From SFWF01 sp045539095 (GTDB lineage: Bacteria > Bacillota > Clostridia > Oscillospirales > Acutalibacteraceae): DNA of 16,826 nt. Shown here piece by piece: positions 7,619-15,124 of this stretch. Position 1 is the stretch's first letter. Every line of letters begins with the position of its first letter. The stretch is taken from NCBI GenBank assembly GCA_045539095.1, contig JAZQER010000022.1, positions 1-16,826 of the forward strand, written 5' to 3'. The notes beneath the pieces are model-generated. The model was not told where the DNA came from. It searched no databases and worked only from the letters and a program-made list of their open reading frames with translations. The position numbers were made by a program, and so were the translations under genes.

Positions 7619-8800
7619 ATGTCAATCAATTCTATTAGTTCAGCAGAGATGTATTCCGGCGAGCTGGACCGAGTATTCGAGGCAAAGAGCGCCACTGCTT
7701 TTTTTGCAGATAATGCTCTTCGCACCAAGTTTGTCGGCGCAAAAACTGTAATTATTCCCGACGTTGATTTCGAGGGACTTGCCGATTATGACCGTAACTC
7801 TGGTTTTTCAAACGGAGCAGTATCGGTCTCCGGCACCTCTTACACAATGACAATGGATCGCGCGCGTTCGCTCACTATTGACCGCGAGGATATGGATGAG
7901 ACCGGTATTGCGAACCTTGCCGGCAAAGTGCTCGGCGAATATGTCCGCACAAAGGTTGTGCCCGAGTGCGACGCTTACACCCTTTCGAAGCTCGGCTCCA
8001 CAGCCGAAACTAAGGGCAACCTTATAGACGGCGACCTTGCAAAGCCTTATGAGGCCTTTGTAAAGCTTGTAAATCAGGTACAGTCGGTTGCAGGCTACGA
8101 CGAAGAGCTTGTATGCTTCATGGATTCGAACGCTTACGCCGCTCTTATGGCAAGCGATGAGATAACCAGAGTTATCACCGTTTCCGACTTCAAGCAGGGC
8201 GAGATGAACCTCAAGGTCAAATCCATAAACGGCATCGCTGTTATCCCTGTTGTCAGCGAACGTATGAAAACTGCTTACAACTTCAAAAATGACTCTATCG
8301 GTGGCTTTGCCCCCGCTGAGGGTGCAAGCGCTATCTATATGTTGGTGCTTCCCAAGTCGGCCGCTCATCTTGTCAAGAAGACTGAAAAGATGAGAGTATT
8401 CACTCCCGAGCAGAACACTACTGCTGACGCTTACAAGTTCGACTACCGCATCTATTACGATGTATTTGTAAAGGCCGCCGCATCTGAATCTATCTGGGCT
8501 TGGATCTCCGCTCCGCTGACCGTTTCTGCTCAGCCTGAGGACATCACTGTAACCGAAGGCAGCATCACAGGCTCACTCAGTGTTATTGCCACTGCAGGCG
8601 ACGGTGCCGCGGTGACCTATCAGTGGTATAAAGCTGACACCGTGACAGGCAAGGGTGCCGCTAAAATAGCAGGCGCAACCGCTTCTTCTATGGCTATTCC
8701 CAACGATCTTGCAGCAGGAGAACACTACTTCTTCTGTAAGGTAACTGCAGACGGTACTAATACCGTAAACAGTGAGGTTGCTGTTGTAACGGTCGCCTAA
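7619..8800 (+). CDS. Major capsid protein with C-terminal Ig-like domain
   Basis: The 393-residue protein follows the scaffold gene. Residues 1-295 look like an HK97-fold capsid protein of the type found in Firmicutes phages: an N-arm with FFADNALRTKF, then an E-loop-like region YTMTMDRARSLTIDREDMDE, then a helical core with a C-terminal beta strand FDYRIYYDVFV. From about residue 303 to the end there is a bacterial Ig-like domain, with AQPEDITVTEG, VTYQWYKAD and HYFFCKVTADG. Here the Ig domain is fused in frame, not by a frameshift, so every subunit would display it. Ig-like domains on phage capsids have been linked to mucus binding. AAAGGAG at 7604-7610 precedes the ATG. Confidence 0.87.
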   Translation: MSINSISSAEMYSGELDRVFEAKSATAFFADNALRTKFVGAKTVIIPDVDFEGLADYDRNSGFSNGAVSVSGTSYTMTMDRARSLTIDREDMDETGIANLAGKVLGEYVRTKVVPECDAYTLSKLGSTAETKGNLIDGDLAKPYEAFVKLVNQVQSVAGYDEELVCFMDSNAYAALMASDEITRVITVSDFKQGEMNLKVKSINGIAVIPVVSERMKTAYNFKNDSIGGFAPAEGASAIYMLVLPKSAAHLVKKTEKMRVFTPEQNTTADAYKFDYRIYYDVFVKAAASESIWAWISAPLTVSAQPEDITVTEGSITGSLSVIATAGDGAAVTYQWYKADTVTGKGAAKIAGATASSMAIPNDLAAGEHYFFCKVTADGTNTVNSEVAVVTVA

Positions 8801-8826
8801 TTAATTCCGTCTTCAACGACATTAAA

Positions 8827-8855
8827 GGGGTGGGGGAAGCTCCACCCCGATTTTT
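8827..8855 (+). terminator. Rho-independent terminator after capsid gene
   Basis: A 7-bp perfect GC stem, GGGGTGG (8827-8833) with CCACCCC (8842-8848), is followed by GATTTTT. It lies 26 bases after the capsid stop and just before the portal gene. It probably attenuates transcription so that capsid mRNA exceeds portal mRNA, fitting the copy-number need. Confidence 0.75.
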
Positions 8856-8866
8856 AACCGAAAGGA

Positions 8867-10492
8867 TTGATCTTTATTATTAACAGTCCCGAAAAAGTAT
8901 TCGAAGAATACCGTAAAGGCAGAAACTATAAATCGTCGCTTGGTAATCGCGGTCTTTACGAACAGACTGCCATAAACGAAAGGTTTTTCGCAGGCGACCA
9001 ATGGTACGGCGTCGCCTGTCCCTCTGACCGTCCGCTTGTTCGACACAATGTTATAAAGCGCATTGGCGACTTTAAAATGTCTCAGCTTGTATCTTCAAAA
9101 ATATCGGTCAAATATTCTGCAGAAGGCATTCCCGATACGGCGTCCGACATCCGCGCAATAGCAAAAGAAAGAAAGGTTTTAGCCGCTCGCAGCTCTGCTC
9201 TTTATTCTCCTATTGAAAGCCGAAATGAGATAGGTCTTATGATTTCTGCCCTCAACTCTTACCGCAATACGGTTGCAAGACGGGTCGGTCTTTCGGAGCT
9301 CCTGGATACGGCGCTAAAAAACGCATATGTTGCAGGCAGCGGTTTTATCTACACATATTTCGATCCCACTGTCCGCACAGGTCTCTATGCCGACAAAATA
9401 GGTGGAAAGCCGATTATGGGTGATATCGCCTGCGAGGTTATACGTGCTGAGAATGTTTATTTTGGCGACCCCTCCTGCTCCAAGCTTCAAAGTCAACCCT
9501 ATATAATTCTTGCAGAAAGAAAGCCAATGTCAGATATTCTTTACGAAGCGGCTCTTCATGGGGGAATCAATCTGCCTGATATATCTGACGAGGAAGCTGA
9601 TGAAAAACAGCTTTTGCTCACAAAGCTTTATAAAAAGCGATTGCCCGATGGCAGTACACGCGTTTTTGCGATAAAGGTTTGCGAAAAATTTACAGTACGC
9701 GAGGAGTGGGATATCGGAGTACGTGTATATCCCCTTTCAATGTTCACCTGGGAGCCGCGCCAGAATAATATTTACGGCGATAGCGAAGTTACCTATCTTA
9801 TTCCCAATCAGATAGCCATCAACCGAATGATCACCGCTTCAGTCTGGTCGGCTATGACGACCGGTATGCCGCTAATGCTTGTAAACGGCGAGCTTGTTCC
9901 TGACGATATAACCAATGATCCAGGTCAGATAATCAGGGTATGGGGCTCCTCAGAAGAAATTAATTCAGCAGTAAGATATATAAACCCTCCCGATTTTTCA
10001 AGCGGATATAACGAATCTGTATCGACTCTTATTTCCAACACTCTTGCACAGAGCGGTGCGACCGATGCCGCCCTCGGCGATACCGACGCGCATAACACCT
10101 CTGCCATTATAGAACTGCGCGAGGCGTCCAGCCAGCCGCTTGCTCTGCTGAAAAACCGCTACTACCGATTTATTGAGGATATTTCTCTTATCTGGGCAGA
10201 GTTCTTTGTTACTATGTACGGCAAGAGGAGCCTTAAGATAAACGACGAAAATGGGACCTGGTATTTCCCGTTTGACTCGGCAAGATACCGTGACCTTCTG
10301 CTCTCAGTATCTGTCATTCTGACCGAGGCCGTCAGCAAGAGCGAGGCCGATTCTGCAGCCCTTTTGGCTTCGCTGTTTGAAAAAGGCGCCATCACATCAA
10401 CACAGTATATAAAAAGACTTCCGTCAGGACTTGTGCCAGACGCCGATGACCTTATAGAACAATTGGAGGCTACAAAAAATGAAGGCTTATGA
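8867..10492 (+). CDS. Portal protein
   Basis: This protein of about 541 residues is a probable portal, the dodecameric DNA gate at one capsid vertex. The N-terminal part contains NERFFAGDQWYGV and PLVRHNVIKRIGDFKMSQL. The centre has an LLDTALKNAYVAGSGFIYTYFDP segment, then WEPRQNNIYGDSEVTYLIPNQ, then LREASSQPLALLKNRYYRFIEDI, a helical crown-like region. It lies after the capsid gene instead of between terminase and scaffold. The start is uncertain: TTG 8867 directly abuts the only ribosome binding site (AAAGGA 8861-8866), with no spacer; ATT codons at 8876 or 8879 would have normal spacing. No in-frame ATG or GTG occurs early. Its end overlaps the next gene by 14 bases. Confidence 0.8.
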   Translation: MIFIINSPEKVFEEYRKGRNYKSSLGNRGLYEQTAINERFFAGDQWYGVACPSDRPLVRHNVIKRIGDFKMSQLVSSKISVKYSAEGIPDTASDIRAIAKERKVLAARSSALYSPIESRNEIGLMISALNSYRNTVARRVGLSELLDTALKNAYVAGSGFIYTYFDPTVRTGLYADKIGGKPIMGDIACEVIRAENVYFGDPSCSKLQSQPYIILAERKPMSDILYEAALHGGINLPDISDEEADEKQLLLTKLYKKRLPDGSTRVFAIKVCEKFTVREEWDIGVRVYPLSMFTWEPRQNNIYGDSEVTYLIPNQIAINRMITASVWSAMTTGMPLMLVNGELVPDDITNDPGQIIRVWGSSEEINSAVRYINPPDFSSGYNESVSTLISNTLAQSGATDAALGDTDAHNTSAIIELREASSQPLALLKNRYYRFIEDISLIWAEFFVTMYGKRSLKINDENGTWYFPFDSARYRDLLLSVSVILTEAVSKSEADSAALLASLFEKGAITSTQYIKRLPSGLVPDADDLIEQLEATKNEGL

Positions 10493-10811
10493 TATTTTAG
10501 AGCAAGCCTCTCTGCTTGTAAGCGGTATAGCTCCCGACCAGACGCTTAAAAAAGCAGGCGTGGGATTTATTAACGCTATTTTAAACGACCTTAACCAAAA
10601 ATCTATACAATCCTTATCAGACGACATTTCGTTCGACCGAGCGAGCGGGTGTACGGTGCTTATAAACGGCGTTTCTATGCTGATATGTCTGTTTCAGGGT
10701 GACGATGCGGGTCTTTCGGGATTTAATGAAGTGTATAACAGTGGAAGAAAGCGTTTTATTTCAAATGTTTCCAGAGTGAAAAACACTGTCTTTGGAGGTG
10801 AAGAGGCTTGA
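10479..10811 (+). CDS. Head-tail adaptor-like protein
   Basis: The 110-residue protein begins inside the end of the portal gene, with GGAGG at 10465-10469. It is mainly helical: the opening MKAYDILEQASLLVSG is followed by GFINAILNDLNQ, then NGVSMLICLFQGDDAG, and ends with a basic helix containing YNSGRKRFIS. Size, secondary structure and position directly after the portal suit a short connector that sits under the portal ring, like P22 gp4 or T7 gp11. Similarity at sequence level is only a general pattern, so the call is from context. Its TGA overlaps the TTG start of the next gene. Confidence 0.55.
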   Translation: MKAYDILEQASLLVSGIAPDQTLKKAGVGFINAILNDLNQKSIQSLSDDISFDRASGCTVLINGVSMLICLFQGDDAGLSGFNEVYNSGRKRFISNVSRVKNTVFGGEEA

Positions 10812-12784
10812 TCTTTAAAAAGAACCTCTTTAACGAAGAATTCAGCAGAATATACCTGGATTCAAAGCGCATAAACAGCAAGGCGTTACTATTTTCAAAA
10901 AATATGTATGTAACCGAAAAGGGCCTTTCTACTCGCCCCGGTATGCGGCTGTCAGACGACCCTATTGTATTCAATCCGTGGGAATTCAGCGACGGCTACA
11001 CCGAATTTTCTATTACCAACCTATGTATTGATATAAATAGAAAAACAGCTCACATAGCCGTTTCATCCGAGGACGACAGTTACAGCAATATAAACTATCA
11101 TATCTGCGCTGTTTTCTCAGACGGTTCCCGCCAAAATTTAGGATGTATTACCTTTACACGCACAGATTCATATACCTTCGGTGTTCCCGCCTCTTATATT
11201 ATTTACTCGGGCAAACCCTTAACCGGCTGCGGAATATATTTTCTGACCCGAATCGTTTATGGAAATATGCCCGATGACTATCGCATTTATGAGCTTTCAG
11301 AGGATATGTCCCAGTGGCACCTTATGTTGGATTCCGATTTCTATACGCCGACTGTTCTTATGAACGGTCACGGTGATTCTTCAGCAAAGGCAATATTAGA
11401 TCAGGCGGTGTCGCTTTCCTCGCCTCGTAAACTTGAATCGGTTAATATGTTAAACGGTTATTACCACAGCTACTACACTACCGACGGGTATTCCTCTTCA
11501 TTTTCTCTGCCCTTCATCCCTACAGAGCAAAGCCGTATCGTCTGCCGCATGGATAACAACTTCGATACATATACGGAATGGAGTATTAACGCGGGAGACA
11601 GCATATCCGATACAGTTTCTCTCGAAGGAGTCGAGCTAAGAATAAGGTGTGAGCGCTCACTAGGAAGAGTCTTTTTCGAAACATCCGGCGGAGCCCTCTA
11701 TGCGCCCGCATTTTATGGAAAAGAAAATAATATCAGATTTACCTCTGACAGAGAGATTGCCTCTTCTGCTCTTAAGGTCTGCTCGATGACGCGCCTCTGC
11801 ACCGCTGCCGCCTCGGTGAGCGAGGGCTCCGGTTCGGTTATGTTCCTTTCAGGAAGCAGCCTATATCCCGATGATTTTATCTGGGCTGACCCCAAATATC
11901 CTCTCTATTTCCCCGAGAGCTGCTCTTTAACCCTTTCTGAGATCGGTGGCGAAACCGATTTCACAGTGGCTTTAAACGGGCGGTTTCTTATTTTCAGAAA
12001 TAAAAATATCTTTTCGGTAAAGATTTCAGCTGCCGACCGATATGACCTCGGCGGTATTATCCGCGGCGTTTCCAATTCGGGTAAAATAGCATACCCGACT
12101 GTTTCAATAGACCGCCAGATGACCTTACCCTCACCCGTTTTTACGGATACTGTAAAACCCATGGGCAACTGTATCTTATTTTACTGCAAAAACGGAAGCA
12201 TATATAAAACAGATTCCTCTCTGTCGCTTACCATCTGTCAGGATTCTCTTTTCTGTGAACCTCATCTTTCGGCTGTGATGGATAATAAATATATTATTTT
12301 CAGCGATACCGACTGTTATGTCTACGATTCTAAAACAAGCGACAGTCAGTGTATTTATCATTGGAATTTCCCCGTAAGGTTTGCAGCCTCTATCAATCTA
12401 GAAGCAAAAACTGTGTTTTTTGCCAAAAACGATGACGGTTTGGTATATTCCTTCACTCTGGACGGAGACGACGACAGTTATCTCGCATCCGACCAAACGC
12501 CCGTAAAAAGTCAGCCCGTAGAGTCGTCTTTAACGCTTGAACTTATCACCTGCGACAGAAAATGCCGTCTCTATTCAGTAGAGGTAAACACAGACACCGA
12601 AAAGCCCTTCGAAATTCATCTGATATGCGACGGCAAAGAACCTAAAACCGAATGGCTGTATCAAAATAAAGCTTTTATCCATAAACCCGCAATTTTCTTA
12701 TGTCTTTCGGCTGAAATTCATTTTCCGTGCAGGGCGGAGCTTCGCGATATAGGACTTAAATACTCAAAACTTTCAAAAATATAG
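10808..12784 (+). CDS. Podovirus-like tail nozzle / DNA stabilisation protein
   Basis: This 658-residue protein is strongly beta-rich, with many short strands separated by turns, and has no membrane segment. Near the N-terminus the motif NMYVTEKGLSTRPGMRL matches a pattern common in podovirus nozzle and stabilisation proteins of the P22 gp10/T7 gp12 kind (beta-propeller, closing the head after packaging). The C-terminal half has blade-like repeats such as DNKYIIFSDTDCYVYDS and KTVFFAKNDDGLVYSF. TTG 10808 is the start: GGAGGTG at 10794-10800 with 7-base spacing, overlapping the preceding TGA. It ends with TAG at 12782-12784, which is part of the next ribosome binding site. The gene sits where a siphovirus would have a head-completion and tail-tube cluster. 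An alternative is a baseplate or fibre-like protein. Confidence 0.55.
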   Translation: MIFKKNLFNEEFSRIYLDSKRINSKALLFSKNMYVTEKGLSTRPGMRLSDDPIVFNPWEFSDGYTEFSITNLCIDINRKTAHIAVSSEDDSYSNINYHICAVFSDGSRQNLGCITFTRTDSYTFGVPASYIIYSGKPLTGCGIYFLTRIVYGNMPDDYRIYELSEDMSQWHLMLDSDFYTPTVLMNGHGDSSAKAILDQAVSLSSPRKLESVNMLNGYYHSYYTTDGYSSSFSLPFIPTEQSRIVCRMDNNFDTYTEWSINAGDSISDTVSLEGVELRIRCERSLGRVFFETSGGALYAPAFYGKENNIRFTSDREIASSALKVCSMTRLCTAAASVSEGSGSVMFLSGSSLYPDDFIWADPKYPLYFPESCSLTLSEIGGETDFTVALNGRFLIFRNKNIFSVKISAADRYDLGGIIRGVSNSGKIAYPTVSIDRQMTLPSPVFTDTVKPMGNCILFYCKNGSIYKTDSSLSLTICQDSLFCEPHLSAVMDNKYIIFSDTDCYVYDSKTSDSQCIYHWNFPVRFAASINLEAKTVFFAKNDDGLVYSFTLDGDDDSYLASDQTPVKSQPVESSLTLELITCDRKCRLYSVEVNTDTEKPFEIHLICDGKEPKTEWLYQNKAFIHKPAIFLCLSAEIHFPCRAELRDIGLKYSKLSKI

Positions 12785-12794
12785 GAGAAAATAT

Positions 12795-14219
12795 ATGTCA
12801 GTACGAAGTTTAAAATTTGATATTTGTGCAGCCACACAGCCACAAAAAAGTGAAAGGGTCTGGGGCGGAATGCAATATGAGGATAATGCCACCGAGTTTT
12901 GCTTTAGACCAAGCTCTAAGCTATTGTCGCAAGTTGGTGAAAAAGCATTTTTTCGCATTGATTTTAACGGAATATCGGGCTATGACCCTTCAGAAAATCT
13001 TTATTCTGATAGTGACGGTTATTTTAGCAGACTTCTTCCTTTTTCTATGACTCGATACGGCGGCGAAGTCGAGGTGGTTTTTGTTATAACCTCTAACGAT
13101 GTTGAAATACTGTCTTATCCCATCACCGTTTATCTGACTCATGTTCAAAGAGATGCCATATCCTCAGCAGAGGTGCATAGCCATATTTCCGAAATGGAGC
13201 AGAGCGTATGGGAGCTCAATGAGCAGGCTAAAGCATCGGCAGAAAAGGCTGAAAACGCTTCCGACCAAACTGCCGAGCGTGCCGAAAATGTAGCTGCAAT
13301 GCATAATGAACTTAAAAGCATCTACATCACTGCGGCAGAAATCAAGGATGTCAAAGAGGAAAGCAAAAGCCTTATTGAAGACATAGAAACCAGGCTTGCA
13401 AACGGAGAACTCAAAGGCGAAAAGGGAGACAAGGGGGATCAAGGTGCGACAGGACCCATTGGTCCGCAAGGTCCACAAGGCTTGCAAGGCGATAAGGGTG
13501 AGAAAGGTGAAAAGGGTGATAAAGGCGATGCGGGAGAGGTATCCCTCTCTTACGCAAATAACATTTTTGCTGGCGCCTTAAAAGGCTCTAAAAGCGGGTC
13601 GGCAATTTTAATTGATGATATATCACCTATAGAGCATACTGTAGGAGTTAAGTTGAGCGGCGAAAATCTATCTAATTTATCGGCAGTAAAACTTAATGTA
13701 TACGGTAAAAATTTACTTCCTGTTAACACGATTGATGTGCAAGCCTATAGAAATGTTGAAATTTTTAACGGTAGCATAACAGGAACAGTCACTTTTTCTT
13801 GTGTGTGCAATTTCGAAGATGTCGGAAACTCGGTTGCTGCAATTTTCAGTCTTGTTGTTGACGGGGTAGAAAAATATGCGACCGCAAGCAGAATGTTGGA
13901 GGGTATGACTTATACAGGTACCCTTACATCAATAAAATGTATTAACTGGGCGAATGCAAAAGGCACGGCTGATAATATTCAACTTGAATTCGGCTCTGTA
14001 AAAACCGAATATGAGCCATATAATAGCAACTCCACTGAATATACATCAAGCGCAGACGGAACGGTGGAAAATGTTAAGAGTATTTATCCGAATATGACAC
14101 TTACTGCCGATACCGAGGGCGTGTTAATACACTGTGAGTACAATCGTGACTTAAATAAATCATTTACAGATGTAATAGAAAGATTAGCGGCGCTTGAAGC
14201 TGCAGCAATAAATTCTTAG
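12795..14219 (+). CDS. Collagen-like tail fibre / receptor-binding protein
   Basis: The 474-residue protein has four parts. Residues 1-120 are a beta-rich anchor like baseplate upper proteins. Residues 125-200 form a coiled coil rich in Ala, Glu and Lys. Residues about 205-246 are an uninterrupted Gly-X-Y collagen-like stretch with many GEKGDKGD units. The C-terminal 225 residues are beta-rich with KNLLP, NIQLEFGSV and TEYEPY, motifs common in fibre carbohydrate-binding ends. A trimeric fibre is expected. The DNA for the C-terminal domain looks AT-richer than the preceding part, suggesting tip exchange. The stop TAG overlaps the next gene's binding site (TAGGAGGT). It lies after the putative nozzle gene and before lysis genes. 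Confidence 0.75.
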   Translation: MSVRSLKFDICAATQPQKSERVWGGMQYEDNATEFCFRPSSKLLSQVGEKAFFRIDFNGISGYDPSENLYSDSDGYFSRLLPFSMTRYGGEVEVVFVITSNDVEILSYPITVYLTHVQRDAISSAEVHSHISEMEQSVWELNEQAKASAEKAENASDQTAERAENVAAMHNELKSIYITAAEIKDVKEESKSLIEDIETRLANGELKGEKGDKGDQGATGPIGPQGPQGLQGDKGEKGEKGDKGDAGEVSLSYANNIFAGALKGSKSGSAILIDDISPIEHTVGVKLSGENLSNLSAVKLNVYGKNLLPVNTIDVQAYRNVEIFNGSITGTVTFSCVCNFEDVGNSVAAIFSLVVDGVEKYATASRMLEGMTYTGTLTSIKCINWANAKGTADNIQLEFGSVKTEYEPYNSNSTEYTSSADGTVENVKSIYPNMTLTADTEGVLIHCEYNRDLNKSFTDVIERLAALEAAAINS

Positions 14220-14229
14220 GAGGTATTTT

Positions 14230-14613
14230 ATGTATTCAATAATTAAAAATGTGATCGACACTAAAAACTACGACCTCGCAGTTATTCTCCGCAAGGTCGA
14301 TACACTGTGGGCAGAGGGACAGCTTTCAGACGAGCAAAGGGACGAGCTCAAAGCACTTGCGAGGGACGGCGCTGATGCAAAGGTCAGCATTGATGTATAT
14401 GCAAAGCTGTCAGAGCTTGAGCAGAGGGTGCGCGCACTTGAGGGCGGCGAGGCAGAAACAGATAACATATCCGAATATGCCGCAGGTAAATATTACTACA
14501 GTGGTGATAAGGTTTTGTTTGATGGCAAGGCTTATATCTGCATCGCACCTGAGGGCGTAGTCTCGGTATGGTCTCCGTCAGAATATCCGAGCTATTGGGA
14601 GGAGATTTTGTGA
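14230..14613 (+). CDS. Small tail/virion accessory protein with chitin-binding-like module
   Basis: The 127-residue protein starts at ATG 14230 behind AGGAGGT. Residues 1-70 are helical and charged (DTLWAEGQLSDEQRDELKAL, then a leucine-rich coiled coil near SELEQRVRALEGG). Residues about 83-127 look like a CBM5/12-type carbohydrate-binding module: KYYYSGDKVLFDGKAYICIA then WSPSEYPSYWEEIL, with the aromatic spacing of that fold. This could bind cell-wall or capsule sugars, serving as a fibre accessory, or regulate lysis. There is no signal peptide. Its TGA overlaps the GTG of the next gene, tying it to the lysis cassette. Confidence 0.6.
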   Translation: MYSIIKNVIDTKNYDLAVILRKVDTLWAEGQLSDEQRDELKALARDGADAKVSIDVYAKLSELEQRVRALEGGEAETDNISEYAAGKYYYSGDKVLFDGKAYICIAPEGVVSVWSPSEYPSYWEEIL

Positions 14614-14858
14614 GCGAGACCGTAATCGTCAGCCTTATTTCTCTCATCGGTACACTCGGCGGTACCTTCGGCGGTATTCTTGTTGCTAACCGTCTCACCA
14701 ACTACCGCATAGAGCAGCTTGAAAAGAAGGTTGAAAAACATAATCACGTTATCGATCGAGTAAACGAGCTTGAAAAACAGGACGCTGTCGAAAAGGAAGA
14801 ACTCAAGGTCATCAATCATCGTATTGCCGACCTTGAAGCATCAAATAAAGGAGCATAG
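14610..14858 (+). CDS. XhlA-like lysis accessory protein
   Basis: The best start is GTG 14610, with GGGAGGAG at 14597-14604 and overlap with the preceding TGA; an ATG at 14568 lacks a binding site and would overlap by 46 bases. The 82-residue product has one hydrophobic segment (about 4-26, ending GGILVAN) and then a charged coiled coil with regularly spaced leucines (IEQLEKKVEKHNHV, VNELEKQD). This topology matches XhlA/haemolysin-type proteins that assist holins in Bacillus and clostridial phages. It sits directly before the holin gene. The stop TAG (14856-14858) is followed by ATT and then the holin ATG in the same frame. Confidence 0.7.
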   Translation: MSETVIVSLISLIGTLGGTFGGILVANRLTNYRIEQLEKKVEKHNHVIDRVNELEKQDAVEKEELKVINHRIADLEASNKGA

Positions 14859-14861
14859 ATT

Positions 14862-15122
14862 ATGGAATTTTTAAAAGATTATTTTGAAATCATCATTATC
14901 GGGATATGTCTTTGCGTAGGATATATTATAAAAAATATTCTGCCCGATGAAAAGATAAACCGTTTCATTCCTCTTATTATGGGAATAATAGGAATGCTAA
15001 TGTCGCTCTGGATAAACGGTTTTGTGATAAGACCTGAAGTGCTGCTTTCCGGTCTTGTTTCGGGACTTGCCTCAACAGGTATGCATCAGGCTTTCAAGCA
15101 ATTCATTGAAAAGGGAGAATAA
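14862..15122 (+). CDS. Phage holin
   Basis: The 86-residue protein has three predicted membrane segments: about 10-27 (IIIIGICLCVGYIIKNIL), 35-53 (FIPLIMGIIGMLMSLWING) and 60-78 (VLLSGLVSGLASTGMHQAF), with a short charged C-terminus. The SGLASTGMHQAFK segment is characteristic of a Firmicutes holin family. It would form membrane lesions that trigger lysis and let the amidase reach the wall. AAAGGAG at 14847-14853 has 8-base spacing. It is followed by 2 bases and the amidase gene. Confidence 0.85.
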   Translation: MEFLKDYFEIIIIGICLCVGYIIKNILPDEKINRFIPLIMGIIGMLMSLWINGFVIRPEVLLSGLVSGLASTGMHQAFKQFIEKGE

Positions 15123-15124
15123 AA

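Noticed and set aside
7808..8368. 186-codon leftward open frame inside the capsid gene
   Set aside because: It is opposite the well-supported capsid gene, has no binding site or recognisable product, and arises from the GC-rich codon pattern.
14568..14609. ATG start for the XhlA-like gene at 14568
   Set aside because: No ribosome binding site and a 46-base overlap with the upstream gene; GTG 14610 has GGGAGGAG with good spacing and starts just before the hydrophobic segment.
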